Notes: generated from the letters alone by a model not told the origin. A DNA stretch of 64,000 bases from Larix kaempferi (GCA_027924585.1 BSBM01000007.1:10383501-10447500); one strand, 5' to 3'. Numbered from the stretch's first letter, positions 29,331 through 41,794 are shown. Made by a program: numbers and translations.

Positions 29331-30769
29331 GTAATTTTTGAGCTTATTTGGAGAGGTTCCCTTGGGTTTTTTTCTCCCAAACTTTTGGGGTGCCTCCATA
29401 TGGTCCATTGGCTTCTTTTTGACACATTTTTTAAGAGATTTGAATCTCTTTTGAGTCCCTTTCATCCACATTTTTGTCTCTAGTCCTTCATTGGCATCTT
29501 TGAGGCCATTTGGTCAATTTTGAGTCCTCTGAGCTACTTTACAGTTCTGGGAGTCAAGTGTACCTTCCCAGTCACTTTAGGATCTCTATAACATAACTTT
29601 GAACCCTTCCAAACCTCATTTTGGAGAATTTGTGCCCCTTTTTCTTTGTTTGGAAGACTAGGTTCTATCTTGGAAAGTTGAAATCCCCTTGGGTTAACTT
29701 GATCCCTTTTGTACATTTTTTATTTTTCTGATTTAGAGTCTCTTGATCAGTGATTTTGTGACGGTTACATGACTGATTTGGACTGATAAAATTCATTTTT
29801 GGCTTGTTTTAGAAACTCTTGGCATCTTTTGGAAGTTCAAAGCCTTTGTTTGGTTTCTTGAGTCAAACTAGTGCTTTTTTTGCTTGTTGAGTAGAATTGT
29901 CATTCTTTTCAAGCCCCAATAGCTTGCATTTGTTTTTAAACTTCTTCTCACCATCGAATTGTAATTGAATTCAATTTTTTCAGAGATCTGTTTAGTGGAT
30001 ATTCCAAAGGTTTGTTTTGTTTGGAATCATTTGGATTGCTTAGATTGGCTTTGAAAAACTTGGGACATCCTTGTCTTTTCAAGTCATTTTCTTGAGTTTT
30101 GTGCTTTGTTTCCTTTGCATCTTTATCTATTTCTTGGCCATTGGAATAGATTGATCCCTTGTTTCCATTTTTTTTGTTCAAAAGAGAGCTTTATTTTATT
30201 TTGTCACTCTTTTGCTATATTCATGAAATTGGAAAACATTAGCATTCTTCTTGATTTAATTCAATCATTTGACATTCTTGGTCTTACATTCATGAGAAGA
30301 AGAAATGCTTGTTTCATATATATGTGCATTTGAGTTAGACAATATTATTAGGTGCTTCTCTTTGTCTTGCATTTGATTGGAAGCATTTGTGGAATCCTTC
30401 TTTCCATATCTTAGATGTGTCTTTTCGAGTGTGAAGAGATAGGAAACATATTATAATTATTGCATTTGGTGTTTGTAAAAAGATCTCTTTTTGTCACTTT
30501 AGGATAGTTTGGGTATGGTTTACATGATTGGTTATCATTCATTAAAAATCTAAAATTGCATTTGCATTGGGTTGTACACATTGGGAATGAAAAGAATTCT
30601 TCCTTACTTTAGCTAGAAGTTCATTGAAGGAAAAAGACTTCCATAATTCATCCATAATTGCATGGTTTGAGTCAAGTCTAGACACCACAAGTTTCACTTT
30701 CATAACCCGATTGTGTAAGACAACCTCTAAAATTAATCTCCCTAACTAAACCAACATTAACCTCACTTG
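28280..30769. other. Gypsy D untranslated region, no gene recognised
   Basis: Apart from the hairpin words, this T-rich sequence on the plus strand holds no conserved frame. An exon-like piece bounded by CTGAACAG|GTTCATAAG and ACTAAG|GTATGCC near 28760-28835 is noted but unsupported. Confidence 0.45.
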
Positions 30770-31519
30770 AGGAAATCAAAATAATTTGGTAGTTAGGTAG
30801 GACACCGTGGATAGGCATCCAAATAATTCCCCCTTGTCATTTTTCATCTGACACATAGTCGTTGTCTTCAAGGAACTAAAATCCTCTAGTATTTATTGAC
30901 ACGGTCATGACCAGTTTGTGGAGGGGCCTCATGTTGTTTCAGGGGTTAAACTGCCATGAGATCGAGACCCAGACAGACTATGTGGAATGCTGCACTCCAC
31001 TTATCCCTAAGGCAACATCGATCATTGTCTTCCTTGTACTCTCCGGCCACCATACTGGTGATACAAGGGTGATAAGGCAGAAGCGCCGAAAACCTTTTCC
31101 AACATGTCATGAACGAGGTAGCTTAGCGAATTTTCTTCTAGGGCTCTTTACCTAGGGTCCCTTTCAGTAGAGGGATATCCTTCCACTATTGGTCTCTCAT
31201 TTTGTATTGTTCGACTTGGATTTCATCACCTTGCGAAGGATACAACTTGTTGAGGTCTCCAACTCTTAGTTAGGAGGTTTTGCTTGCTATTTCATATTCT
31301 TAGAGTGTCTTTTTCTTTTTTAGTGTTGCTTGTTGGCATTCTGGTTGTTTTGTTGTATAGCTCGCTTACTGTGGCAGTGGCCTCAGTATAGTTTTTTGAG
31401 CCTGCTCTTTTGGCCTGTGAGCCTTGTCTTTTCCTAGCTCCCCTTTTGCATGCTCGATTGCCTAAGTGATTTTGAGTTCTTTTTAGAAAGACTCCATCCA
31501 CATCCCTTAGTCTTGTCCC
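30770..31519 (+). other. Gypsy D leader, homologous to gypsy B leader
   Basis: Colinear with B (18333-19030, reverse strand): GGTAGTTAGGTAGGACACCG, AACTAAAATCCTCTAGTA-TTATTGACACGGTCATGACCAGTTT, GGATTTCATCACCTTGCGAAGGATA, GCATGCTCGATTGCCTAAG. It fixes D's orientation and its relation to B. Confidence 0.72.
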
Positions 31520-32920
31520 ATGGCGAATCCATCTCCATGCGCCCAAGCTCTTTTTGGGACTACCAATCAAGAGACCCCTTCTCAAGGGGTACCTTTTGTC
31601 TTTCCTCCAGTTGGAGATATTGGTCCTCCCTTTATTGCAATGTTAAATTTTCCTAGATTAACCATAGGATTACTAGTATGGCTATTCAATCCAGTGATTC
31701 CAGTTGTACCCAATGTTTTAAATGTTAACTCTCCACCACGAGAGATTCAATCCCAAACTAATCCTTCCACTTCTTCATCAAATACATCTTCTTCCGTTCC
31801 TTCTTCCTCGCTTGATCAAAGCAATAGTGTTAGTAATCGGGAGGATAAGAAGAAGAAGAAGGATAAGAAAGAGACCAAGCATAAACCAGTTGCCTCTAAT
31901 GGCACTCATTCTTCAAAAACACCTCATAAGCCCAAGTTCCCTTGCAAACTCTGTAAGGGTGATCACCTTCTCAAGGATTTCCCTGGTCTTTCCCATGTGT
32001 CAGAAGTGTGGTCTAAAAACCCCAAACTACTTGTATCGTCAACCTTTGACCATCATGTTGATGACACTCCCTCAACCAGCGACCCCTTAGTGAAGGGTCA
32101 GAAGGGTAAAGTCCTATATCCCTATTTGATATGCAAGGGTATGCACCATACTTTCATTTGTCCAAGCATGGATGAAGCTTCGCGGTGGTTGGAAGATATT
32201 AGTAGTTCTCAACTGGTGCTTCCAAAAAATGACAGTAAGTTGTCCCTCGACCCCCCACTGGTTGACCAAGTGATCAATTCAGTTGCATCTGTAATTGATC
32301 CCACTCTTGCTTCTGAGAGTGAAGTGATCGAGTCACTATCATCTCCACTCACTCCCTGTCTTCTATCAGAGAGTGTTCTGACTGCAAATGTCACCTTGAC
32401 ACAGTCTTCATCTCATCCTACTCTCGCCATTGAGAGTGGATTGATAACCACTGATGTTTTTCTAGTCAATTCCGATCATGGTGGGCAAGACCCTGTTTCC
32501 ATGGGACCCCCTCAAAGTACTGAGGTGATTTCATTTGATTGGAATGGGTTAACAGAATCTCGTCTTCCTTCGAGTGTTCCTTTTCAAATATCTGTAGGAG
32601 TTTTCGATAAATAAATTTTTCATACGATAGTTGATGAGGGAGCTTCTGTTAGTATTTTATCCTCGACTGCTTGGCAAGCCTTAGGTTCTCCTCAACTTGT
32701 TCCTGTAACTGACCAGATATTGGATTTTAACCTAAGGCCTACTCGACCTTTAGGAATCCTTCCTTAATTAACTATCACTTTGGGAGAGAAAAATGTTTGT
32801 GTTGATGTTATGGTAGTCCAAGGTCCCTTAGATTTTAATCTACTCCTTGGACGTGATTACGTCTATGCAATGAAGGATGTAGTGTCCTCACTTTTCTGAG
32901 TGATGTATTTCCCCATCATG
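31520..32920 (+). pseudogene. gag: Gypsy D shortened gag, zinc knuckles and protease
   Basis: The 364-codon frame opens MANPSPCAQAL and continues VFPPVGDIGPPFIAMLNFPRLTIG, similar to the run before the capsid in B, but no capsid domain follows. A Lys-rich stretch (KKKKKDKKETKH) precedes two zinc-knuckle-like motifs: CKLCKGDHLLKDF (last Cys lost) and LICKGMHHTFIC, followed by PSMDEASRWLED. After one stop at 32612 the same frame gives the protease, HTIVDEGASVSILS near 32620-32660 and FNLLLGRDYVYAM near 32840. The DEG active site is shared with B and C. Stops at 32612 and about 32766 inactivate it. It may be a non-autonomous derivative or a remnant. Confidence 0.78.
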
Positions 32921-33049
32921 GGAATGTTGTGACCATTGATCAGCTTTCATTTGTGATGCCCACTCATCGCATGACTCGTAGTCACCAGACTTACCTAAAT
33001 GTTCCACATGTTTTAGTGGTTTCTTCCCTCTAAGTATGGGAGGGTATGA

Positions 33050-33990
33050 GCCTAGTTCCCTTTCTATAGAAAGCTCATTAAAAAATGAAATAGGTTCCCA
33101 CGAGCATAATTTATTCTCTGTTTCAATCTCATTAAAAAATGAAACCGACCCTCAAGCACAGTTTACCGTTGATTTCGAGCTTGTGTAAAAATGAAACCAA
33201 TCCCAAGCATAGTTTACTTTCGGTTTCAAGCTTGCGTAAAAATGAAACTACCTTCGAGCATATCTTCTTTCTGTTTTAAGCTCGTTAAAAAATAAAAAGG
33301 ACCCTTTCAAGCATTGTTATTGTCTATTTCAAGCTTGTGTAAAAATGAAATAGATCTCTCTTCCATTTGTTTGAGTCTCTCGCTAGAGTTAGGATTTGAA
33401 CCTTCATTTCATCTGCCTAGGTCACCTGGTCCTGGTTCTCCTTGCCCCCCCTGGAAAACACATTCAGGTTAGTAGCCAAATTGTTTTTGGGTAAGGAAGA
33501 AGAGTAGTCAGATGAAACGAAGATTGGGGGGCATGTTTAGCTGTTAGTAATCATGCTAGGGGCATTTACCAACCTCTGGTCATCATGTTGGGAAGGAACC
33601 CATCAATGGCCCTTAATCGTGAGCAGAGTTTACCTTTGGCTTCAAGCTCATTAAAAAATGAAACCAGTAGTCTGAGCATAGTTTGTTTTTTGTTGCAAGC
33701 TCGTTAAAAAATGAAGTAGATACCATTAGCATACTTCCAACCTTTTTTTGAGCTTGTTAAAAATAGTAAGAGGTGTCGAGCTTAGTTTTCACTTTTTCGT
33801 GCTCTGGTTAAAACATGAAAAGTGGTTTGACCTTACTTTTCCTTTTTCATGCTCTGGATCCAAACATGAAAAATATTACGAGTGATTTTGATACCATTGT
33901 CGTGCTCGTTAAAAATTGAGTAAAAAGGTGTGTCTAATGAGTATAGGTTTATCACTTTATCCGGCCTCGCTAAACTATTTACGGAAAAGG
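33050..33990. repeat. Gypsy D hairpin repeats, GTTTCAAGCTCGTTAAAAAATGAAAC
   Basis: About ten degenerate units, each about 50-60 bases, are grouped at 33060-33360 and 33600-33960. Each unit has GTTTCA-AGCTCGTTAAAAAA-TGAAAC or a variant, that is a 6-base stem GTTTCA/TGAAAC around an A-rich loop, then a spacer with GAGCATAGTTT. Later units drift to TTTTTCGTGCTCTGG-TTAAAACATGAAAA, keeping the stem. Confidence 0.75.
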
Positions 33991-34075
33991 AATTGTGCCA
34001 ATTTTACTTTTCCTTTGTCGTACTCGGTCATCAACCATGAAAAAGTTGTACATGGAGTCCTCTTTAAGCTCTTTC

Positions 34076-34709
34076 TAAGTTGACTCCATGTTTGAGGGAT
34101 AACTTACTGTCCCTCGACAAGTGGGGGGTTGAGGGACAACTTACTGTCATTTGTTGGAAGCACCAGTTGAGAACTAGTAATATCTTCCAACCACCGCGAA
34201 GCTTCATCCATGCTTGGACAAAGGAAAGTACGGTGCATACCCTTGCATATCAAACAGGGATATAGGACTTTACCTCTCTGACCCTTCACCAAGGGGTCAC
34301 TAGTTGAGGGAGTGTCATAAAAAATGATGGTCAAAGGTTGACTATACAAGTGGTTTGGGATTTTTAGACCACACTTCTGACACATGGGAACGACCGGGGA
34401 AATCCTTGAGAAGGTGATCACCCTTGCAGAGTTTGCAAGGGAACTTGGGCTTACAAGGTGTTTTCGTAGAATGAGTGCCATTAGAGGCAATTGGTTTATG
34501 CTTGGTCTCTTTCTTATCCTTCTTCTTCTTAAATTTCCTTTTCTTCTTCTTCTTATCCTCCCGATTACTAACACTATTGCTTTGATCAGGCTAGGAAGAA
34601 GGAACAAAAGAAGATGTATCTGACGAAGAAGGGGAAGGATTAGTTTGTGATTGACTCTCTCGTGGTGGAGAGTTAACATTTGAAACATTGGGTACATGGA
34701 GTCAACTTA
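34076..34709 (-). repeat. Inverted copy of D zinc-knuckle segment with 16-base inverted ends
   Basis: The minus strand of about 34110-34700 is nearly identical to the plus strand at about 31708-32264 (from TACCCAATGTTT to TTGTCCCTC). It encodes the same KFPCKLCKGDHLLKDFPG and LICKGMHRTFLCPSMDEASRWLED. The copy is bounded by a perfect 16-base inverted repeat, TAAGTTGACTCCATGT at 34076-34091 and its complement at 34694-34709. The two arms are separated by about 1.85 kb and could pair in a transcript. Confidence 0.8.
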
Positions 34710-35830
34710 AGTTCTCATCACAATCATCTGATGAAAAAGTTTGATCCAATATGTCATGACTACTAGGAGTGTTGATGTCCCATATTGGTGATGTGTAAGG
34801 ATCATATTCCTCCATATGGGAAGGGTTTTGATCTGAATCTTCCGAAGCCATTTCGATAGCTTGATATGAAAGATCTATGGAAGATAGTGGTACACTACTC
34901 TCTATTTAATTATGTTGCATAGAAGTTATTATATTTCCATCAGTATTTTTGACTAAGATGTCCTCCTTCGAGGCTCCCTATGATGAGGTGGAGCCAATTG
35001 CTGGTATGGACTTAGAAGAAAATTTTAATGGAAAGTATACTTCTAATGTAATAGTGAAAATCAAAGCAGTGTGAGGGGTAAATACTGGTGCTGGAATCAC
35101 AAAAGTTCCCATAGGGATGAATCTTTGAACATTTCTACCCCAACATCTTGAATCATTGTTTTTGAATCCCCTACAAAAGGTACATTCAAGTGGAGATGAG
35201 TTTCAGGTGTGAAGTAGTCTAATTGATCGATTGTGACAATCTTTCCTTGGTGGGGGAACCAAATAACTCAGAGTATTGAATACACTACAACCGTCATGTT
35301 ATGTAGCCAACTATGTCCCAATAGAAAATTGTAATCTATGGCCACGTCCACTACCTCAACATCTACTTGAACTATTTTACCTCCCAGTTCCATTGGGCAA
35401 GCCATGATAATTCCATGAGGAGGGAACGAATTCCCATCAAATGATTTGAGTATTGTATGGGATGGTACTATGGTGGGTGATCCCAAAGATTTACAACATG
35501 CTAGTGACATGAAACAAGTTGAGGCTCCTTCATCCACAATGGTTCGGAAAATGATCTTACCATGTAAAGGCACTTTAATCTAAAATGTGATCTATGATGG
35601 AAGCCTAAATGTGGATTGTTCTAAATCAAAAGTTATCAAATTGATGTCAGATGGATCAATAGAAATGATAGAAAACAAAAGTGCCTTTCATTGAGTAGGA
35701 CAACTTTGCAAAATTTCCAAGGCATACATTGCACAAGGAGCTTGATCTAAGTATTCAACCACATTGTAGTTTTGTGCAGCTCATGCATTAGAATTGTGTG
35801 TTGTTCTACGGAAAACCCCTTTTGGAGGTC
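34710..35830 (-). pseudogene. pol: Gypsy C protease region
   Basis: From the right: AAQNYNVVEYLDQAPCAMYALEILQSCPTQ (pre-protease module as in B), then DLEQSTFRLPS. The protease core is RTIVDEGASTCFMSLACCKSLGSPT, with the Asp-Glu-Gly site, then AIDYNFLLGHSWLHNM; an open frame of 101 codons spans 35268-35573. After it comes KIVTIDQLDYFTP and a decayed acidic linker to about 34710. Colinear with gypsy B 16016-14847. Stops are scattered outside the core. Confidence 0.85.
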
Positions 35831-35939
35831 GAGCTACTATGTCTATGGTTGGTTTCTCAATTGTTAGAGAATCACGAGGATAAGATCCAGATGTTTTTGC
35901 ATCACTTGAAGGTGTATCATAAGAATGAGCACTTGTTTG

Positions 35940-36729
35940 AATGTTTATTTCATGTTCACCAATCGTGAATATGTTAGCATTAGGGTATTTCCCCCTTGTG
36001 GGGGGTCTTCCTAGTTCACTCCTAGGGGAGGTACTAGCGTTGCAACAACCATCTATTGTTTTTGTGGGAAAGGTTGAATTAGGACGACAGGTTGTTTCCC
36101 TCCTTGTTGTGCCAACATTCGATGGATGTCATCCATGTGAGGACAAAGGTGACTAGGATGATCCCCTTGGAAAATATTGCAAAGGTATTTATTTTTCCAG
36201 TTCTCCAGATTGCCTCCAGTAGGATTATTCACCTTAGGTTCTTCTCCCTTTCCATAATTAGCATTGGGATTCTTCAATTTTTTCCACTTTTGGGTCTCCA
36301 ATTTGAATCGTAAGTACTTCAGAAGTTTGGGTGGGAGTTGCAGATTGCTGTGTTGGCTGGCCAGCTTTGGATTGCGAAGTCTGAAAAAATTTTGTCCCAA
36401 TTGTTGGGTAATCTACTCAAGTTGGTTGATGGATCCAATCACACCATCGATATGTGGTCCTTTTGGTGGCCTAGCTGGATCAAAGGTAGGTCTTACAACA
36501 TGAGGTATGAAATCATAAAGTGTGCCCAATTGGGAATATATCAAATCCATTTGTTGAGCACTCTGAATGATTTATTATTTAGTCATATCTCCTGACATAG
36601 CTACATATTTGGAAAGATTAGGAAATAATGATGTTATGAACCATTCTGCTAAGAATTGATCTAGGATTTCAACTTTTATAAGCCTTTGTCACCTCCTCCA
36701 TTCGTGGATATGATCTGATACGTGAGCAG
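35940..36729 (-). pseudogene. gag: Gypsy C gag C-terminal part with zinc knuckle
   Basis: From the right: TAHVSDHIHEWRRRQRL (capsid end, matching DHIHEWRRHRSL in B), FLAEWFITSLFPNLSKYVAM, then an Asn/Lys-rich stretch. A zinc-knuckle-like YLCNIFQGDHPSHLCPHMDDIHRML follows, with the second Cys replaced by Phe. It is interrupted at 36729 by copia E; the capsid continues at 43754. Confidence 0.83.
36725..36729. repeat. Target-site duplication of copia E, left copy
   Basis: AGCAG here and at 43754-43758 flank copia E exactly. Confidence 0.93.
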
Positions 36730-37375
36730 TGTTAGTTTTTCAGAATTTACTTCAATCTGATCTAGGATCTTAACTGAGAGAACAACATGTACAGAATATC
36801 TATAGCATATCAATCATGGACACAATAATGCAAGCACACAAGAGACACAGAGTTTACTTGGGGAAAACCATAAAGGTGAAAAACCCCAATAACTTCCTCA
36901 GAGATAGATAGAGTAATGATACAACCTAAGCATAAGAGATAGACATCTCCTAGCAGCAGCTTCTCCTCCTCCACAAGTGCCCCACTCTCCCCAGAGTGTG
37001 AGAGAGAATAGAATGAATGAAATAGAGTGCCTTCAGCACTCTATTTATACTTGACTTGACTTGCTTAATAACCTTTACTAGGTTGGCCTTAACTTAACGA
37101 CATAACATAATGATGACTGGGATGACACCCAATAGGGTGGTCTAATAACCCTTCGACCCACATGACTTATACAGGGCCGACCCCAACAAGGTGGTCTAAT
37201 AACCCATCAAGTATAAGTTACGACACTTAGAATATAAATGACGACACTTCCGTATAGAGGAATAGTAACATCTCTATAGGAATACAAACACTTCCATATA
37301 TAGGAATAATAACATCTCTGTAGGAATACAATATACAAATATGAAATACATTCCAAAGTTACATATACATCAACA
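36730..37375 (-). repeat. Copia E 3' LTR
   Basis: On the plus strand it runs from TGTTAGTTTTTCAGAATTTAC to GTTACATATACATCAACA, and the complement of the polypurine tract (CTCCCTCTTAACTAGGAAG) follows directly. It lacks the 44-base duplication present in the other LTR. Confidence 0.93.
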
Positions 37376-37579
37376 CTCCCTCTTAACTAGGAAGGTATTT
37401 CTCGACACAGGTCTTCTAGCACAAGTCTTCTTCTCTGAATCATCGTCACTGGATAATCGTCATCGAGTCATCGTCATCATCACTGCTGTTTCTATCTCAA
37501 TCAATATCTGAGTCTACTTGTCATAGGAAGTTCTACAAAGCCATTCCTTTTTCATACTGGATGTAGGCCGACCACGTAC

Positions 37580-38110
37580 AGGTCTTCATCATCACTGGCC
37601 ATATTGTGGAATCCTAAGGACTTATTACGTGCATCACAAAACCTCACAAGAGCATCCCAGGTTGTTACAAGCACACAACTCTACCTGTAGGATATCCTAG
37701 GGCCATATTATATGTGACCTCACCACAAAACCTCGCAAGAGCATCCCAGGCTATTATGAGCACATAGCTCTACCTATAGGATCTCCAAGGGCCAAATTAC
37801 ATGTGGTCATGGAAAAACACCGCAAGAGCATCCCAGGACTTATTACGGGCACATAGCCCAACCTATCGGATCTTCCAGGGACATATTATATGCCATAGGA
37901 AAAAACCTCGAAAGAGCATCTACCAGATATCCCAAGGCCAGATTATATTCCATAGGAAAAACCTCGAAAGACTATCCACAGATCTCCCAGGGAAAAATTA
38001 TATGTCCTCCCAGAGCAAAACCTCGAAAGGGCATTTTCCAGAAATCCTAGGGCCAGATTACATGCCATAGGAAAAACCTCGAAAGACTGTCTGCAAATTA
38101 TATGCTTATC
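37580..38110 (-). repeat. Copia E 3' UTR repeat zone 2
   Basis: Units with CCTCGCAAGAGCATCCCAGG, TTATGAGCACATAGCTCTACC and TATAGGATCTCCAAGGGCC; the reverse complement matches zone 2 of copia F and A. Confidence 0.78.
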
Positions 38111-38139
38111 TGTACAACCTGTTCCACGACCATAAAGTA

Positions 38140-38700
38140 TCAACCTGATACTTACCATACATCATCCTGATATACACATGATCATCCTCATCATCAACAC
38201 TGCAACATCCTGCTGCATGTCATCTGGAGCAACATCTTGAAGCTCGTCATCCATGATCATCCTGATCATACAATGCATCTACCTGATGCATACCAAGTAT
38301 CGACCTGATACATATCATCATACATGATCCACTTAATCATACAAAGTATCCACCTGATACACATACAAATACATGATCCACCTGATCATACCTAATACAT
38401 ATCAACATACATGATCTACCTGATCAAACAACGTATCCACCTGATACATATACAGATACATGGTCCAAGCATCCAACATGATTCATATACACACAAATGA
38501 TCCAACTGATCATATCCAACATCCAACATGATGTGTAAATACATAAATGATCCAAATGATCATATCCAGCATCCAACATGATGCATACATACATAAATGA
38601 TCCAACTGATAATATCTAGCATCAACATGATGCGTACATACATAAATGATCCAGCTGATCATACAGAGCAGAAACTAGAACATCATCCTAATGCACATCA
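38140..38700 (-). repeat. Copia E 3' UTR repeat zone 1
   Basis: Tandem words ATACATGATCCACCTGATCAT, CATCCAACATGATGCATACATACA and AAATGATCCAACTGATCATATCC, the reverse complement of zone 1 in copia F and A. The last four units have a period of about 57 bases. Confidence 0.8.
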
Positions 38701-38789
38701 TCCAGCGCTTACATCCATAGCCATGTGAAGGATCCTCCTTCCACCATGCTTGGAATGGCTTCAGCAAATGTCTCCATTAGTTATTCCTC

Positions 38790-40195
38790 TAAGTGTCATC
38801 GATCTGAAGGACACCAAGCCTCTCTCTGAAGTACTCGAACTTCACTCTAGCTAGTCGCTTCGTCAGTACATCTACAATCTGCTTGTCTGTCGCAACATAC
38901 AAAAGCTTCACTGCTCCTCTCTACACCATATCCTTAATATGGTGATATTTGATCTCTATGTGTTTTGACCTGTCGTGAAACACTGGGTTCTCATACAGCT
39001 TCACACAACTCTGGTTATCACAGAAGATACCAGTAGCATCCAACGAGAGATCAAATAACTTAGACAGTAGCTTCCGAAACCATACTACCTCACAACTAGC
39101 TGAATCGACTGCAACATACTCTTCCTCGGCTGTACTCAGTGCTACGCAGGACTGCTTCCTGCTAAACCAAGAGATTACCCCTGATCCCATACTGAAGGAG
39201 CACCCAGATGTGCTCTTCCTATCTATAGCACTGCCTTCCCAATCTGAATCAACATAACCCTGTAGGTCAACATTTTGATTCACATCATACTTGAGCCCAT
39301 AATCAACTATACCCTTCAGGTACCTCAGAATATGCTTTACAGCAACCAGGTGAACACTCCTTGGATTTGTCATGAACTGGCTCAATGTGTTCACTGCAAA
39401 GAAAATATCTGGTATCGTATTCGTCAAGTACATCAAGGACCCAATCATCTGACGATACATAGAGACATCAACCGACTCAAATGAAGCATCACATAGAAGC
39501 TTCAGATTCGATGCCATAGGTGTGGCCACGGCCTTGCAATCCATCATCCTAAACCTCTTCAGGATATCTACAGTATACTTCCCTTATCCAAGGAATATCC
39601 CATCTGAACTCTGCCACACCTCCATACCTTGGAAATAGTGCATCATCCCCAAGTCCTTCATATCGAACTCGACAGCAAGCTTCCTCTTTGTATCGGAAAT
39701 CAATCTATCTTCACCTGTAATAAACAAGTCATCCATATACAAAAGTAATATCATTGGATTTCCTTCCTCAACCTTGTAGTAAAGGTTGGAATCACTTTAC
39801 TCTTGGTAAAGCCCAAACTAGATAGAAAGCTATCTATCCTACCATACCAAGTTCTGCACATATATGACTCCCTGTCATGTGTCTCATAACCAAGTGGCTA
39901 CTCCACAAACACTTCCTCTTCAACTACACCATTCAAGAAAGTTGTCTTGAAATCCATCTAATGTATCTTCCCTTTCATCACTGCAGCCAGAGCAAGTACG
40001 GATCTAGTGGAAGTGACTCTAGCTACAGGAGCAAATGTCTCTATGCTACCACCTGCAGCATGCTTGATCTTGTATATCCTCTTGGAAGTCACTATAGACT
40101 CCCCTTCAGGTCTTGGGACTACATCCCAAACATTTTCATGATCGATTAGTACTCCTCGATCATGGCATTCTTCCCAGATCCTAGGAACTTCAATA
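38790..40195 (-). pseudogene. pol: Copia E reverse transcriptase and RNase H
   Basis: RT pieces on the minus strand include MDFKTTFLNGVVEEEVFVE (catalytic Asp kept but next residue changed), ESYMCRTWYGRID, YMDDLFITGE and EFDMKDLGMMHYFQGMEVW. A 208-codon frame (39547-38921) then covers the RT end and RNase H, with VDSDWEGS, ALSTAEEEYVA and FCDNQSCVKL. Compared with copia A about 13 residues around LYGLRQAP are missing between CR and TWYGRID, and several stops interrupt the 5' part. The copy is inactive. Confidence 0.9.
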
Positions 40196-41790
40196 TCTTA
40201 AATATTTTCAATAGATAACTTTGTTGCTGAACAAATATTGTAGTCCTTATTTTGTAGGTGATGGTATGCGATCTTTCCTACACAACAAGTTAAATTGCAT
40301 GATTAGAAAACATCTCATAGTTTTTAGAACAAATTCTTACACATAAAGAAATATGTCATACAGTCATGCAATTATCTTAGCCAATGCTTCAATACAACAT
40401 TTATCCATATCCATAACTTTCTAGATGCCTTCCAATCTCTACCAAAACATTGTTAAGAGTGTGGACAACTCCCAACATGTCAACAAAGAGGTTTCATTCT
40501 AGATAAGTAGCAATGGAATGTTGTACAGTGCCATAGGCCACTTACCCATGTATATTAGTAGTATGCTGTTCATTAATGCAACTATTCTAATATGCATAAT
40601 AAACAACCTAATTCTAGGAACATGAGTATAGACATTATTGAACAGTATTATTTAAACAATAAAATGTGCAAGGAATGATAATTCAAATACTTATCTTTGT
40701 TTGTTTGTTGGGTTCACTCCCTCTTAATCTTTGCTTCTTTTCTGCAACTCCATTCTGATGTGGATTGTGAGAAGTGGTCAACTCCCTCTGAATATATGCA
40801 TCCTTGTAGAAACCACTGAAGTGTGGTCCTTCTTGATCTTTGCTTACTTGCAAGAAACAACTAGAGTGTGCAACCTCTTGATCTTTGCTTCCTGGATTAC
40901 ATGTCCTTGAACTTATATCCATCACTATGCATGTTTATTAGTATCATCATTGTGTTATCCTCGAGGTCTCATACATAATCACACATTCATTAGTATAATC
41001 TTAATACTATCAAATCACAATAATCTTAAACATGTATAGTCATGATCATTTCAAACACAGATAATAAACATTACTATTCAAGGTTTCAGGGAAGTCTTCT
41101 TTTACTCATGCATATTCTTATTTGATCATAGGACTCTTCTGGTTAGTTAAATCATCAATCAAGATAAGAGACATAAAATGCATAAACCCTTGATTAGTTA
41201 CATTTCTAACTTTATGAATAAACATAACCAATCATACCAAGTATACTTATATAAGGGATCCTAACACAAGGTAGGATTCTAATTTGATATAGGAAAAACA
41301 TACCTATATTGGTATGTTAGCTAGTTATGTCTAACATACCCACATGATGTCTTATTGTTCTCTTCAATGACTTGTGCTAGTAACCTTCATATCTCATAGG
41401 TTAACCATTATAGAACCCATTTATACATACCTCGTAAGTAGATCTTCTAAGTGATCCATGACAATGGATGAATATTTGTCTTCATGTCAACCTGATCATA
41501 TGTTCTTGATCAACTAGAACATGATTTGTCTTTCTTGGTGTACTTTTCATGTTAGCGGACAACTTAAACCTCATACAACACCATAATGCATTAGTACAAT
41601 CATAAGTGTCAACACCCTAATCAATGAATATCTTCTATCATGCATTCATAATTTTATTAAGGTGATACAACAAGTTTAAATTTAATCAAGATTGTACTAA
41701 CTGTAACAACATGAAGACAAACATACCATAAACTTAATAATGAACAAATCTTGAAACATACCTGGATGAGTCATACCTATCAAGATTGCT
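40196..41790 (-). other. Copia E internal non-coding region with intron-like borders
   Basis: Homologous to copia A 20867-22425. The last acceptor-like TTGTGTAG|GAAAG (complement at about 40275) and other landmarks occur in the same order. A GAAGCAAAGATCAAGAGG word is repeated three times near 40730-40890. Only one coding scrap is recognised. Confidence 0.55.
40683..40925 (-). pseudogene. pol: Copia E integrase scrap
   Basis: An 80-codon frame contains QRELTTSHNPHQNGVAEKKQ, matching the copia integrase motif around its catalytic Glu (..TTPYTPQQNGVAE.. in the family). Flanking residues do not match integrase. The surrounding sequence is a local duplication of GCAAAGAT-AAGAGG words. Confidence 0.65.
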
Positions 41791-41794
41791 TGTA

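Larger units (their letters stand above)
28056..34709 (+). mobile_element. Gypsy D: partial Tat-like element with an inverted duplicate end
   Basis: This block separates gypsy C RT (ending about 28055) from C protease (starting about 34710-35830). Read on the plus strand it holds untranslated sequence, a leader homologous to that of B, a shortened gag-like start, two zinc knuckles and a protease. A zone of short hairpin repeats and then an inverted copy of its own zinc-knuckle segment follow. A possible LTR start TGTTAGGACCC is at 28056, but I found neither a matching second LTR nor a target duplication, so the edges are provisional. Confidence 0.6.

Noticed and set aside
34104-34697. Zinc-knuckle segment first read as gypsy C's own protease-RT linker
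   Set aside because: It is nearly identical to gypsy D on the other strand, whereas C and D proteases are much more diverged, and it has inverted 16-base borders. It fits a D-derived inverted copy better.
28051-34825. AAGGG at 28051 and 34821 as a target duplication of gypsy D
   Set aside because: The right end next to it does not end in CA and no LTR lies there; a 5-base match by chance is likely.
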